A DNA stretch of 64,000 bases from assembly GCA_001600455.1 (NCBI GenBank), contig BCKC01000005.1, positions 2,604,001 through 2,668,000 on the forward strand, written 5' to 3'. The notes beneath the pieces were generated by a model. It did not search any database. It saw only the letters and a program-made list of their open reading frames with translations, and was not told the DNA's origin. This DNA comes from Endocalyx cinctus. Its lineage: Eukaryota > Ascomycota > Sordariomycetes > Amphisphaeriales > Apiosporaceae. The translations under genes and the position numbers were made by a program. Positions 37,712-49,305 of the stretch are shown piece after piece. Position 1 is the first letter of the stretch. The number at the start of each line of letters is the position of its first letter.

Positions 37712-40255
37712 TACTTTGTCCTTCCTTTCGATGTTACCTGCTTTTTTAACCTAGGCGATAGATCCCTGCTCGACTGCGTCGATGTACACGCTATATCTTT
37801 TATTTCTTGGTTTTGTTGCCTATAGATATGTTAATTGGTACTCGTATATACGTTATAAATACAAGTATAGGTGTTATATATATATATATATATATATATT
37901 CATGTTTCATCACAGTATTCTTATGCTCACCTCTTATTCCGCCCCTGTCTTCACTGTATGTCTATACCTGCTTACACTCGTGACTAGTAGTTTGCCGATC
38001 TTCGCCTGTTCTACTTGGCAGGTAATAATAGTATTTGATGATGCGCCAAGTCCTTTTATCTTAAGAACAAGCTTTTGACAAGCAATTGCTTGAACAATTC
38101 AGTTTGATCAGATAAAATAATTAAAGACGATATTATCTAGATATATATATATATATATACGGATGATATGGGTATCGACGCTTATAAATATCATACAGGA
38201 TAAAACCATACGATGTGCAACAAAAGTTCCGGGTCCCCCAAGGGGTGCCTTAAATACTACACTACCAAATTGCCGACTCGGTAAAGCGAAGATAGGAAAA
38301 GGACGAAACAAATTAAAAAAGAGGGAGTTAGGATAGGGTAAAGTCCGAAGTATATGGATATCAGGGCTTTAATGACCCTCCGAAATATCACTTTGATTGC
38401 ATAACTTTTTCCCTTCGCGGAGCTTTGGAGAGAGCGAAGAAAAAAAATAAAAGAGGGACCGTGTATCCTTTTGGTAGTAACCGTAGTTATTCGTACGCGG
38501 ACAGTTATGCAACCAATCATACATATACCGGCCCCCGTCGGCGTCACACTCTTCCGAGCATAGTCGTAGTTGTATGTAGTATAGCGTAGGACAGAAGATC
38601 CCGAATAGTGAAGACCCTTACCGTTATCCTTACCTATTTTTTTTTCTCCCATGCCTGCCAAACATGTGTAGTACGCACTAGGTGAGAGGGATGAAATCAA
38701 AAGGACCTTGGCGTCACGTTGTTTAATCCTAGTCGTAAGATGAACAAATAAAGAAATAGGATGGTATACTGGGGTAAGTTACCGGTCTTCCCGTAGTTTT
38801 CCATGGCGAACAGAAGTTCCGACTCTTATAATTACGGGTTATATATATGTATATTCGCAGTAGTATTGTGTACAGAGTATAAAATAGCAAGATTTGAAAT
38901 ATTGACAGGTATGCAGATACCCGAGACCGGTTCTGTGAAACCCTAGCCGCATCTTTCTAGAAGGTCTATGCATATACATCAAATGTATGCGTGTGTATAT
39001 GTATATAATATTAGGTACATACATGTATATACATACATAGATCCCGTCGATATTTTGAAGGTTATCTATCTACAGAGAATTAGGTTGATTACATCTCTTT
39101 TTTTTTTCTCCCTCTCTTTCTTTCACCTTTCAAGGAAATATTTAATTTGTAATGGTGCTGAATAATTAATTAATATTCGAGATCTCCACTTTCTGATCTC
39201 GTTCGATCCCCGTATCCGCCCATACTTACTGTGTATATGTAAATAGCTAGTGCAGTGAAACTCATAAAGAGTTCTCCGCATATTGGAGTTTGGGGAGTAC
39301 ATACGTGTAAGTAGTATATGGATGCATGTACGTAATGGATCAATCTATCTTCGCATAGTGTTATACGTACTCCGTACTGCTCATGAAGAAACGGAATTTG
39401 TGGAGTAAATTGCCCCAACCCCAGACTGCCCAGACTGGTGGGAAAAGGGAATTCTTCAGCAACAACAACCAACCAACCTCTAAATGCCAAATTTGATTTT
39501 CTTCAACCTCAATATACACTTCGATTTCATTATACGGTCGGAATCGGGGCCCGGACCTGCTCGGTGTTTACTATATATGCATCGTCATCATTAGGATATA
39601 CAATGATTTGCAACTTCTGAGCTAATTTAGGTAGTTCCATAGTTTCTTTTCTTTAATGTACGCTTACAGTAGTCTCCCGAATCTCGGGTGATCCCGAACC
39701 TTGATAACGCGAATGCATCCGAAATTCGGCTCCTAATATATGTATTTCTATTACGCGCACTTCTGAATAACCTCGACAGGCAATAAGTGAATTTCTCGTT
39801 GCTTCGAGGTTCGTAGATGTGAATAATAGAGAGGCGTACTACTCGTATTCGTGGCGATATGATATGATAATATCTCGTTCCGCTAATTGATCCGACGGCG
39901 GAGCTCTAGCTGTTACGTCGTTAGTCACATCTTAATACAGCAGGTAACTAACTACTTGAGTACGGAGAGATTGTATAATATAAACCGTTCACCATATCGA
40001 CCGTGTTGCGACTACTTTTACCAAGCTGCACTTGTGAGATTTGAGTTTACTAACTTAAACACGGGGCAGTTATGATTGATATCCGGGAGCGTTGAGATGA
40101 TATTTATATCCATGGATATAGACATTGTTTCATAAACCACGTGTGTTCTCGGATATAAATCATGTTAATACACTGAAGTCCTCTTGTCTATGTCGCCTTC
40201 TAGTGTTACATGCTGATGAAAAGAAATGTTATTCATATATATATATATATGTATA

Positions 40256-40409
40256 TGTTGATTATTAGTAGCTAGCTGGAGTATAAGCCACACCAGCCAC
40301 ATCACCAGCCACAGGCTGGTGTATGTGGCCAGTGCGGAGCTGGCCTGTGCGCCAGCTCACTTACACTCGAAATAATTCTGACTAGCAGAATTATTTCACA
40401 ACATCAACA
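40256..40409. mobile_element. Possible solo LTR with internal hairpins
   Basis: The segment begins TGTTGA and ends TCAACA, the terminal inverted ends usual for Copia-type LTRs, over 154 bp. Inside are three stems in a row: GCCACACCAGCC (40287-40298) against GGCTGGTGTATGTGGC (40314-40329); GAGCTGGC/GCCAGCTC (40337-40358); and GAAATAATTCTG/CAGAATTATTTC (40369-40397, perfect 12 bp with a 5-nt loop). No internal retroelement genes are nearby and no clear flanking duplication is seen, so a solo LTR is an inference. A MITE or a structured non-coding element are alternatives. Confidence 0.4.
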
Positions 40410-41219
40410 ACAACAACAATAATAACTTCATTTTTCAGAACAGTAAAATCTTACGATTTTAACCCAACAGTATATCTATATATCTTATCCATATATACAT
40501 CGTCTAGGCTATCGGTGTTTCTGGTAGTATGAAGATCATGGGAAGGCGAAGTACCTATATCAAATATATATTTTTATATTATTGGTTTTACTACCTAGGT
40601 AGGTATATACCTAAGTATTCAGCTTAAATCGGACGATATCCTGAAATACTCGCCGCCATGACGAGATATGAGTACTAAGTACTCCTTTATTTAGAGTATG
40701 TAGGGCAAGATCAGATAGAATATGCCTATGTGTAGCTGCAAAGTATCTATTCATTAAGAAGTTGTCTTCAAACGTTTGAGCGTACTTCCAAGATTAAATC
40801 AGGTAGGTACTTTACCTACTTAGCTTATCACATGCAGTTTTTTTTACTACGCTCTTTCCTTTACTATGTGTGAAAATATCAAACTAAGAAACTGCATGGG
40901 GATATATATATATATATACGCACTTTCCATTTATTATACGTGACGAAATTAAATATACTTACCTAGGTAAGTACCTAAGATATCTACTACTAGGTAATAA
41001 TTATTCCTCCTCATCTTTAACAATTAAATCTTTCATACCCTATCCCTTTCACACATACGCATACACATACTGTCTTTCTCTCTTACGAGCACAGGAATAC
41101 ACACATCCGTTCATACACCTTAGTCTTCCATCAAACTCTTCATCATTCTTATTACTTCGAATCCTTCTACCCCTACCCCTACGGTCCGAAACAGCCCTAA
41201 TTAGGACCTTGATCTGGCC

Positions 41220-43307
41220 ATGGAATCCTCCCACCCCAAAAAGTCGGCCAGAGGTTTCTCTTCTGTCTCTCTTGATCTACTTCTCGAGATATCCAAGCAT
41301 CTCAAGCAGCGTGAGAGGTCCCGTTTAGCACGTACATGTCGCGGTTTCACTACAGCCTTAAACCCCATATTATACCAAATTGATTCTAAAAATGACTATC
41401 ACTCTCTTCTGTACGCGTCTTACGTCGGACGCTTGGAGACTCTCGAAGTTCTTGCAAAATCCAATCCTCAGATACTCAATCGTTACTTCGAAGTAGATCA
41501 CTCCATCAGAATCAATCACCACAAACGCAGGCTTATAAGATGCCTGGACTTGACACCTTTGGCTGTCGCCATAGCCGTTGGAAATATTCACGTAATTGAA
41601 CCTCTTATCAAACTTGGCGCCAATCCTAACCAGCCAGATCGACCCTCAGCCCATCTTCAAAAAGTGATTTACTATCCAATCCACTGGGCCATGGACATTC
41701 CCACAACTTGTCACCCCACCTCTATAATCGAAATTCTTCGCCCGTATGTAAACCTCGATCAAGCTCCGATTACTGATTTTGCCGACCCGTTATTCGCAGG
41801 TCCTGTTGATGGACCGCCTATATTTGCGACCTTGAACTTAGGAGGCCCTAAATGTCCACAGGGAGTTACGGGAAATCTTACCTCCGCCCGGGAGTATGAT
41901 GATGCGTTCAAGGAGGTTCTGTCTAGACGACTACAACAGTTGAGAATGTTGCTCCTCTCTGGAGCCAATCCAACCATTATGCACCCAGAAGCGTCCAAGA
42001 GCCCATTGGAGTATTTAATACAAGCTTTAGCCTTCTGGAAACCTGAATTTTGGTTTCAACCAGAATACATCTCACCGGAAGAACGACTGAACTCCTCGGA
42101 GATGGTCAACAAGTACTTTGTCATTGAAGTCTTAAGAGAGCTCCAGAATGCAGGCGTGGATATCTTCGCACCAAGACCTTTTTCTAGGCCATATCATAAC
42201 TATCGATCATCACTCCTACATTTTGCCTGTACCCTCCCTGAATACGTTAATGGGTGTCCCAATAGCCTTATCAAATTGGTACTGGGTCTACGGGGAGCTG
42301 ACATTAACGTGGCTGACTGTATGAACAAAACACCGATTTTCGAGCTGTGCAAAAATATGACCGTCTCTTCTGCTTCTCTTAGGTCTTTTCTCGAGGGGTA
42401 CCCTAAACCCAACTTAAACCATCAAGATATCAACGGATTGACACCACTTCATGTGCTAGCCAAAACTTACAAATTAGGATTGGAACTAGAAAAATGTGTC
42501 AAGGAACTATTAAATCATGGTGCCGATCCATCTCTTAAGGATACCGATGGTTTCACCGCAGCCGACTTGTTCGCTTTTCGCGGAGATCGTGAAATCGCCG
42601 ACGAGATCAACAAACGAATCTCGATTCTCCAGAGCCCCAAGAAGAACGAGAGGAAGAAGAGGCATCGGCAGATGAAACGCCAAAACACTACCGAGGCATT
42701 GGCGGACAAGAATGATGAGGCCAATGGTTATCAATACCTAAAATCCACTGGTCACGAAGGTGTAAACCAATCGGTTGAAACTCAGAATAAATCCTCTCCT
42801 CAGGGTTGGCAAGGTGGTTCTATTCACAATCGCGACATACGTGACCAGAATTACAGAGCACCAGCACAAAACAACGGGAGTTCTCATCCTTGGGGTCATA
42901 GCAAGATTGTTGGCCAGAGCAGGAAAGAAGCTGCTACTCAATATCGAAACCAAGCCTCTGTTCGAAGCAGCACCAACTCTAATAAACATTTCCCAGAAAA
43001 CTCTACGAACCCTCCTCTTCAAAGTAACGAGGTGCCTATTCAGAACGACAAGTCCAATGCATTATCACGGAAAAATAATAAAAATCACTACGGACTGAAT
43101 GGTAGCGAAAACGAGAAGGGTGACAAGAGTACGAATACCCCGGAGTCTTCGAGATCCTTGAGTAAGCCAAATGAAGGGCAAGGACAGATAAAATATCAAC
43201 ACCAAGAGAGAAAGACTAGACAGACGAACAATCCTGCTGCAGATCAGATGATACAAGGCTCGAGCATCGTCCGTGAGCGCCGGCGTGATCATGGAGGTTT
43301 TTGGTAA
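41220..43307 (+). CDS. F-box and ankyrin-repeat protein
   Basis: Likely substrate receptor of an SCF ubiquitin ligase. A single exon of 695 aa starts at the ATG at 41220. An F-box-like segment covers about residues 14-53 (SSVSLDLLLEISKHLKQRER, then LARTCRGF and LNPILYQ). Ankyrin units follow: LLYASYVGRLETLEVL (about 63-79), TPLAVAIAVGNIHVIEPLI (about 111-129), SLLHFACTLPEY (about 331), and NGLTPLHVLAKTYKLG with the next unit HGADPSLKDTDGFTAADLF (about 408-460). A basic patch KKNERKKRHRQMKRQ may be a nuclear signal. The last 200 residues are disordered and Asn/Ser/Gln-rich. The stop TAA overlaps a possible donor (TGGTAAGA), so a further 3' exon is possible. Target unknown. Confidence 0.85.
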   Translation: MESSHPKKSARGFSSVSLDLLLEISKHLKQRERSRLARTCRGFTTALNPILYQIDSKNDYHSLLYASYVGRLETLEVLAKSNPQILNRYFEVDHSIRINHHKRRLIRCLDLTPLAVAIAVGNIHVIEPLIKLGANPNQPDRPSAHLQKVIYYPIHWAMDIPTTCHPTSIIEILRPYVNLDQAPITDFADPLFAGPVDGPPIFATLNLGGPKCPQGVTGNLTSAREYDDAFKEVLSRRLQQLRMLLLSGANPTIMHPEASKSPLEYLIQALAFWKPEFWFQPEYISPEERLNSSEMVNKYFVIEVLRELQNAGVDIFAPRPFSRPYHNYRSSLLHFACTLPEYVNGCPNSLIKLVLGLRGADINVADCMNKTPIFELCKNMTVSSASLRSFLEGYPKPNLNHQDINGLTPLHVLAKTYKLGLELEKCVKELLNHGADPSLKDTDGFTAADLFAFRGDREIADEINKRISILQSPKKNERKKRHRQMKRQNTTEALADKNDEANGYQYLKSTGHEGVNQSVETQNKSSPQGWQGGSIHNRDIRDQNYRAPAQNNGSSHPWGHSKIVGQSRKEAATQYRNQASVRSSTNSNKHFPENSTNPPLQSNEVPIQNDKSNALSRKNNKNHYGLNGSENEKGDKSTNTPESSRSLSKPNEGQGQIKYQHQERKTRQTNNPAADQMIQGSSIVRERRRDHGGFW

Positions 43308-44097
43308 GACTATACACAGTTGACAAATTTGAATGTCGGTCAACTACCTGAGATTTATATATTTTATTTGGCTGGTTTCGAAACATAGGACTCATCAATC
43401 AAGAAAACGATGAAGAGCCAGAAAGATTGATCTTCAATGGGAGTGTCTTAGGGCACAGTTGACATGATGAGCGGAGCCGAGCAATACTGATTTTCAACCA
43501 AGACATCGAATTATATCTCATATCGCTTTAAGTAGATCCTTCTACTTTTGCTAGTCTAGATATATAGGTAGACCTCACCTTGCCTTCAATTTATGCGAAT
43601 AAGTTAGTTAAACCTGCTCGACATCTATGTGATCTAACTATACTTTTATTTTGTCCATAAATACTCTCAGGATTACTGGGGTTCATAGACTTCTGCGATT
43701 ATTGAATTGTGTGCTCCCTATCGAGTGACATGATTTTTGTAGAAATACCTGCTTAAGGTATAGATCTAAGAATACGAGGAAGAGTCCCGGAATGGAGTTT
43801 CACACTCGTTGCTAGAATAATATATCATACATCATTGGCTGCTTCGTGCGCAAAATACTGGTGAGGTAGTAATTTAACACAGTTCAGAGGAGTTAAGATA
43901 ATCACTAATGAATGCGATTTGAAGATCCTAAGTTTTTCAGTCATGAGATTTCTTTTTATATTATTTACTTTTTTTTTTTTTGGTTTACATTCTCAATGTC
44001 CCGGCTCCATAACCATGAACATCATCCATTTAGAAACCTTTTTTCTCACGTCTTTTTCTTCTTCTTCTTTTCCTTCCTACCCTCGTATCCACTCGCG
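43308..44097. other. Convergent intergenic region
   Basis: Between the F-box gene (+) and the secreted-protein gene (-). AT-rich with a T-run at about 43970-43981. Nothing recognised. Confidence 0.6.
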
Positions 44098-45051
44098 CTA
44101 CGAAGGACACAAGCCGACATCGCCCGTCCCCGGATTCGTCGCGTCCTCGAAGACGCCCCTCGCGGCGCCGCAGCTACCGACGTTCCACCCGTCGTAGTAC
44201 AGATTCATCCAATGCGTCGAGTTCGCGCCGCCGGGGTTATTGCTTCCCAGTACCGTCGGGTCCTCGAAAACGCCGTTGGGGCAGACCGAAGGCAGCTCGG
44301 CCATGGCGTCGGCCGAGGCGTCGATCTCGTCGGCGTCCTGGCCCAAATCGCCGACGTGGTAGACGGCCTCGCAATCGCCGCGGCCCCAAGGGTCGAACCC
44401 GGCCGGCAGGTGCTCGTTGGGCGCGCCGGCGTAGACGGGGACGAAGCGCCAGGCCACGCAGTTGTACAGGTCGGCGCAGCGCGCGCAGCACTCGAGCTTG
44501 TCGGCGACGGCCGAGATGGTCGCGGTGGCGCTCGCGGCGGCGGCGCCGGTGCGGGTGGCGAGGGAGGGCCCGTTCACCATGTACGAGGGGTTGCAGAAGG
44601 CCGGGATCGTCGTCGTGGCGTAACCGCTGCCGATGGACGTGCATACGGGTCCGATCGACGTCGTGCTGGTGATCGCCGCCGAGGTCGCGCTCGCGCTCGC
44701 GACCGCTCCTGAACTGGTGGCGGCGACATTTTGAGCTGCGTTAACTTGGTCGTTGCTGCTGACGTAGATGGCGGTCGGGGGCGAGGCGTAGGATAATGCC
44801 GTCGCCGTGGAGGGGAGTCGTCCCAGAGGCGTGAGGACGAGAGGGTGGGCGTAGCCCTTGACGGTGGTGGTGGTTGGCTGTGATTCATATTAGTATATGT
44901 ATATTTCTCGGTATAATTATATGCAGGTTAGAATATTTTTAAAAAAAATTTTATTTCTTACCTCGTCTTGTCGCGGTTCGACTTCCTTCGGCATGGCAGC
45001 CGCGAAGCCTGCCAAGGCGACGGCGAATGAGGTGGTAGTAGAGAATTTCAT
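44098..45051 (-). CDS. Secreted Cys-rich protein with PAN/apple-like core
   Basis: Exons 45051-44962 and 44877-44098 with an 84-nt phase-0 intron give 289 aa. The start MKFSTTTSFAVALAGFAAAM is a clear signal peptide, and KEVEPRQ just after could be a processing site. Exon 2 opens with a Thr/Ala/Ser-rich stretch, probably O-glycosylated. The core has DKLECCARCADLYNCVAWRF, the cysteine pattern of apple/PAN-like domains, followed by DCEAVYHVGDLGQD and further Cys residues to the end (GLCPS). No membrane anchor is seen. An extracellular, carbohydrate- or protein-binding role is inferred only. Exon 2 is very rich in G/C-ending codons while exon 1 and the flanks are AT-rich. Confidence 0.82.
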
Positions 45052-46861
45052 GATGAACTTGTTCTCTCGGTCAAACGGCTCGATTGTGTTTTTCTTCTTA
45101 ATATTTTCAGATTGGTTTTTTTGCTTCGGTTTACCAAACGCTGGCCACAACGGTGTTCGAATATCCACGACCTAACTAGAAAAAAAAAAAGAAGAGAAAG
45201 ATCTGCGAAAGCTGTGGTGGAAAGGTTCAGTTCATATAGTTTTGGTTTGTTTTTTTTAGCATCCCGGTTAATGAACTATGATATCACCCTTCATTTATCT
45301 AGATATTGAACCATTGGATTACTTTCACGCCGTCCAATTTGTCGAAGCAAACCAAATTACACCGAACAGAACGGGGATGAAAGTTTAAAATAAAATAGGA
45401 TGACGAAATAAACAAACGGGAAATGTACAATTCCATGGATACGTTTTTATAAAAAATTGAATCTAGCATAATCAGCGGCGGGTGCAATCCCTCCCCAAGA
45501 AACACATTGGCTTTCCTGTCCTTCGATTACTCTACGAGGATCACTCCACAAGGATAAGTCTGGTAATGGTAATGAGTAACAAAGACTGGCCTAAGCAACC
45601 TACCATTTTCGGTAGGGGGGCGGAATGAGCTGCAAGTGGAATGATCTTCATGGTATATCTGGATGGATTAATTGTGAAATAACTCCATTCGGCGTCCATT
45701 CAATGCCCTTCTTTTTCGATATCTCTTATCCTGGTTGAAGATCGCCAGGGGGAACTTGAATGGAGTTGAACTCCTCAACGAACCAACTCTGCCAACTCCC
45801 CTTTCGTTGTTTAGTATTATACTATACACTAGTAAGAAAACTCACCAATCATACCGGTTGATGGAAGAGAATTTGATCAAGTGAAACTATTGAATTGAAT
45901 TAAAGAGGTGATTATTTGTGAGAATTTAATTAATAAGGTGGAAACTTTGGGGTTGAGCTTGGATCCGTTTAACTGCCTTATTGATGGAGATCGTCATTGT
46001 AATCTATTTGAGTTGTGGCTTTTGTGAAATCCTATTGATTTATAGCATAACATTAATAGGGCCTCATCCCCGGGAATTAGAGCCGTTTCAGATGTCAGAA
46101 TGCATAATATCCACTATCCACCCAGCCACTACCAATACAGAAATATTCAAAAGGGTTTAGTGTTTATTATTCATTCGCCTATTTTCTTTGCTTACACCTA
46201 TTCCAAGACCTGTCAGGGAGGGTGTTTGTAGCCTGTAGCCATAGTTTAAGCTTGTCTGGACTCTGTATACATACATACAGTAGTATGAGGGAATTCCTTT
46301 TATATTTAGGTAAATCCGTGGACCCAATGAGTTATTTATTGAGTACGAAAGAATTAACTATTTAATTAACTAAGTTGGGTATAGATAGGAACATGTGGCA
46401 CCTGCCAAACGATCTCGTGAGCTGATCCCGAGGACAGTTCAAACTTGGTGAGAGCTGACATCCATGCTATCCATTACACAGTACTGTACAGAGTACCTAT
46501 CGGCCTGTACGCATTACAAGGTATACTACTAAACTTTCTTATCGATAGAGAAATAGACAGCTTTGGGCTGATCATCCAGATCATCGTCATCGTCCTTATC
46601 ATCTGTTCATCTGTTCATTCTCAACTCATACTGACAGGGCTACACCATTTTCATAGATTGCTTCAACCATTATTCACAAACTCATTCATACGTACTACTA
46701 TAGAGGTAAATAGTATAGTCGTCCTGACTCAAAATCAAAATGCTCTAGATTCTTAATCGTCACCAAAGTCAATACTATAAAAAAAAGAAATAAATCATTC
46801 CAATATTCTTTACAAGCTTTGAGCTTCTTCTTGCTGTTTTTATAAATTGGTCTTGCTTCTT

Positions 46862-46895
<34 letters not shown>

Positions 46896-46971
46896 GACTT
46901 TATAAAAATGACCATTCGAATTATATACCCCTTCTAATTTTTATGTATAATAAAATTTACGTGTCTGGAAA
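45052..46971. other. Divergent intergenic region, 1.9 kb
   Basis: Shared upstream DNA of the secreted-protein gene (-) and the Atg28-like gene (+). AT-rich, with TACAGAGTA at 46487 and an AT run at 46864-46892 about 80 bp before the Atg28 start. No gene supported. Confidence 0.6.
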
Positions 46972-49305
46972 ATGAGCCTTGGTGATACGCTATTATCCAA
47001 GTTAGGTCTCGGTGGCCAAAACACCATGTCTTCTATCCTCCCTCGCTACACTTCACCCCAACGGGCAGACGAGCACGACCTCGACGTACTTGATCCGCGA
47101 CCCGAAGATTCCCTGTTATCTCCAAACCAAGATGAACCCCCCTTTAGAGCGAATCGAACCAGAAATAGTGTCCTACGCAACTCTAGCAATTCTTCGTCGG
47201 GGGGCACTAGGAATACTACTCCAAGGGTCACTTTTGCTACCAACAGTAAAGGAAAAGGGAAAGCGATATCGTATGCTTACCGCGATGACCCTAGTCCTAT
47301 TACATCGCCTACCAGAATCGAAAATCGTTCTCGCCAGTTTGAGAGCGAAGATGGCGAAGAAGAAACATCGCTGGGTCAACCTCCCATCCCCGATATATGG
47401 CGGCCATCTTTTGCTTCCCAGCCTCCGAGTGTTCAAGCTCCTAATGCAGGACCCCAAGTGTCTTTCCTCGAGAGCATGTTCTTAGCTCGCCCTGATCCAA
47501 CTTCCGAGCGAATGCCCCCATCCCAGATCGACCAAACCTTCCGAATGATACAACGTCGCGAACGTCAAATGCAGCATGAGCTACAGAACCTCCTAGATGC
47601 ACAAGGAGCCGCGCTTGAAAGAGACCTTATGGATTTGTCACATGAGAAGCGATCAGAAACACCATCTTCCACTTCGAGTCGCTCAGATGCGCCTACAGGA
47701 CAACTAATGCCGGTTCGCCAACCTAAACAGAGGCCACCTTCGAAACGACAGGCCCGTATCGGTATCACGCGCTGTATGAGCATGCTATCAGATCTGAAGA
47801 ATGAAGAAGATGCATTTATTGCGACAGCGCTTGCAGAACGCAAGGCTGCCTTGTCTCGATTGCGTAATTTGACGTCACAGAAGAAATCTATAACCGCGGA
47901 GATGAAGGCTCTCGAGGCCGAGCGGGAAATGCCTATTAGAATCGAAATACGGAATATGGAGACCGAACTCCTTCAGGTGTGCGAGAGCATCGAGAAGTGC
48001 GAAGCTCGTCTTCAACGGCTGAAGAAAATGAAAGTGAGCTTGGAACAAAAGATACAGAGCGCTAAGAGCATAAGAGATTCGTCCCTTAGTGGATATAAAG
48101 GAGCACTTCGAGAATGCGATAAGAAAATCGGGCAACTGATGGAATATCCCGGCATCCAAGTTCTAGAAATAGAAGAGTTAATGACGCAAGATAGCGATCT
48201 GCGCGCTCTCGCCGGTCAGCATATATCTGGATTCGAGTTTCTCTCGCTACGTCCCGAGAGGAGAACCCTGGAGCTGGCTAAGGAATGGTGGCAAGGTGAA
48301 GTAGAGATCCTCGAACACCGCAAGACTGCCGTAGACAAGGATCGCGCAGCCCTCGACGAAGGTGCGAAGCTATGGGAAGACACCCTCTCATTACTCGCCG
48401 CGCATGACGCTCACATGACCTTCTCGCTAAATGTCGTCGCTAAATATTCGTTTCGGCAGCTGACCCCGGAGCTTAGAGAGCCTGGGATCGTGCTGCAGAA
48501 GCAATATGCGCTCTGCCAAAGTACCGTCAATGAACTGCAGACACTGCACGACTACGTGGAAGCGCAGGGTTGGAATTTATTGGTTGTTGCTATCGGTGCT
48601 GAACTCAATTTCTATACGGAGCTCAAGGCCCACCTTGGAGAGACCTTGCGGCTTTTTGGATACGCGGAAGGTGTTGTGACTCCTCCTAAGCCGACTGACT
48701 CTCCGACCAAGGATAAAGAAGCTGGCAGAGCTACTCTGCTCGACGTTCGTGACGGAGACGATAGCTTTGATCAAAAGCAGCCCGAACACGAAGAGGAACT
48801 AAGTAGGAGCGTGATTCGCCGTTGGGAGGGTGTAGATGATAATACGGTCCACCCGGCAGAAGATGAAAGGGATCAGAAAGTTGATGACGATAACGACATA
48901 CCCAAAGGCTTGCTACACGAACCAACTCAGGACGCGCACGACACATACCATCGCCCTGAAGACTACGATAACGAAGTGCCACCCGGTCTATTGATAGACG
49001 AGGTACCTCGCGGAACTGATGATGATCTGGTTCATCATGCCGATAACGACGACAATAATAATGATGTTCCACCCGAGTTTCTCTCCATGCACGGCTCCCG
49101 CACTCCTTCACGTTACCATACAGCGCAAGAGGATTTAGAAAAGGAGCGTGAGCACGAGCCTGGACATGACGAGAGGCACGACGAGGGTACGGCGGAGGCT
49201 CGAGAGCACGGTTTTAGCCGAGAAAGCAGCATGGACAACGAGGTCCCTCCCGATCTCCTTTCGGAGAGCCATAGGATCAACGATCGTGATGATCCCCTCG
49301 ATTAG
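46972..49305 (+). CDS. Atg28-like autophagy coiled-coil protein
   Basis: Single exon, 777 aa, starting MSLGDTLLSKLGLGGQ. Residues 1-175 are disordered. A conserved block near 180-220 (QIDQTFRMIQRRERQMQ and LQNLLDAQGAALERDL) matches what I know of fungal Atg28 proteins, which take part in pexophagy and autophagy. Long coiled-coil helices follow, about residues 275-385 (KKSITAEMKALEAEREM, CEARLQRLKKMKVSLEQK) and 420-560. The last 170 residues are acidic and carry four copies of a short motif of the form DNEVPPGLL. Upstream sequence near the ATG is AT-rich. Assignment rests on motif memory and overall architecture; a general coiled-coil scaffold is the alternative. Confidence 0.7.
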   Translation: MSLGDTLLSKLGLGGQNTMSSILPRYTSPQRADEHDLDVLDPRPEDSLLSPNQDEPPFRANRTRNSVLRNSSNSSSGGTRNTTPRVTFATNSKGKGKAISYAYRDDPSPITSPTRIENRSRQFESEDGEEETSLGQPPIPDIWRPSFASQPPSVQAPNAGPQVSFLESMFLARPDPTSERMPPSQIDQTFRMIQRRERQMQHELQNLLDAQGAALERDLMDLSHEKRSETPSSTSSRSDAPTGQLMPVRQPKQRPPSKRQARIGITRCMSMLSDLKNEEDAFIATALAERKAALSRLRNLTSQKKSITAEMKALEAEREMPIRIEIRNMETELLQVCESIEKCEARLQRLKKMKVSLEQKIQSAKSIRDSSLSGYKGALRECDKKIGQLMEYPGIQVLEIEELMTQDSDLRALAGQHISGFEFLSLRPERRTLELAKEWWQGEVEILEHRKTAVDKDRAALDEGAKLWEDTLSLLAAHDAHMTFSLNVVAKYSFRQLTPELREPGIVLQKQYALCQSTVNELQTLHDYVEAQGWNLLVVAIGAELNFYTELKAHLGETLRLFGYAEGVVTPPKPTDSPTKDKEAGRATLLDVRDGDDSFDQKQPEHEEELSRSVIRRWEGVDDNTVHPAEDERDQKVDDDNDIPKGLLHEPTQDAHDTYHRPEDYDNEVPPGLLIDEVPRGTDDDLVHHADNDDNNNDVPPEFLSMHGSRTPSRYHTAQEDLEKEREHEPGHDERHDEGTAEAREHGFSRESSMDNEVPPDLLSESHRINDRDDPLD

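Larger units (their letters stand above)
37651..41219. other. AT-rich intergenic region, 3.6 kb, with repeats
   Basis: Contains the transporter leader with a TC run, a TA run at 37875-37899, further TA runs near 38140 and 40235, TACTCCGTA at 39368, TACAGAGTA at 38871, a solo-LTR-like hairpin cluster at 40256-40465, and dense TACCTAGGTA motifs at 40590-40985. No protein gene supported; a minus-strand stretch at 38257-38700 has no recognisable content. Confidence 0.55.

Noticed and set aside
38257..38700. 147-codon minus-strand frame
   Set aside because: No ATG-supported domain content and irregular composition.
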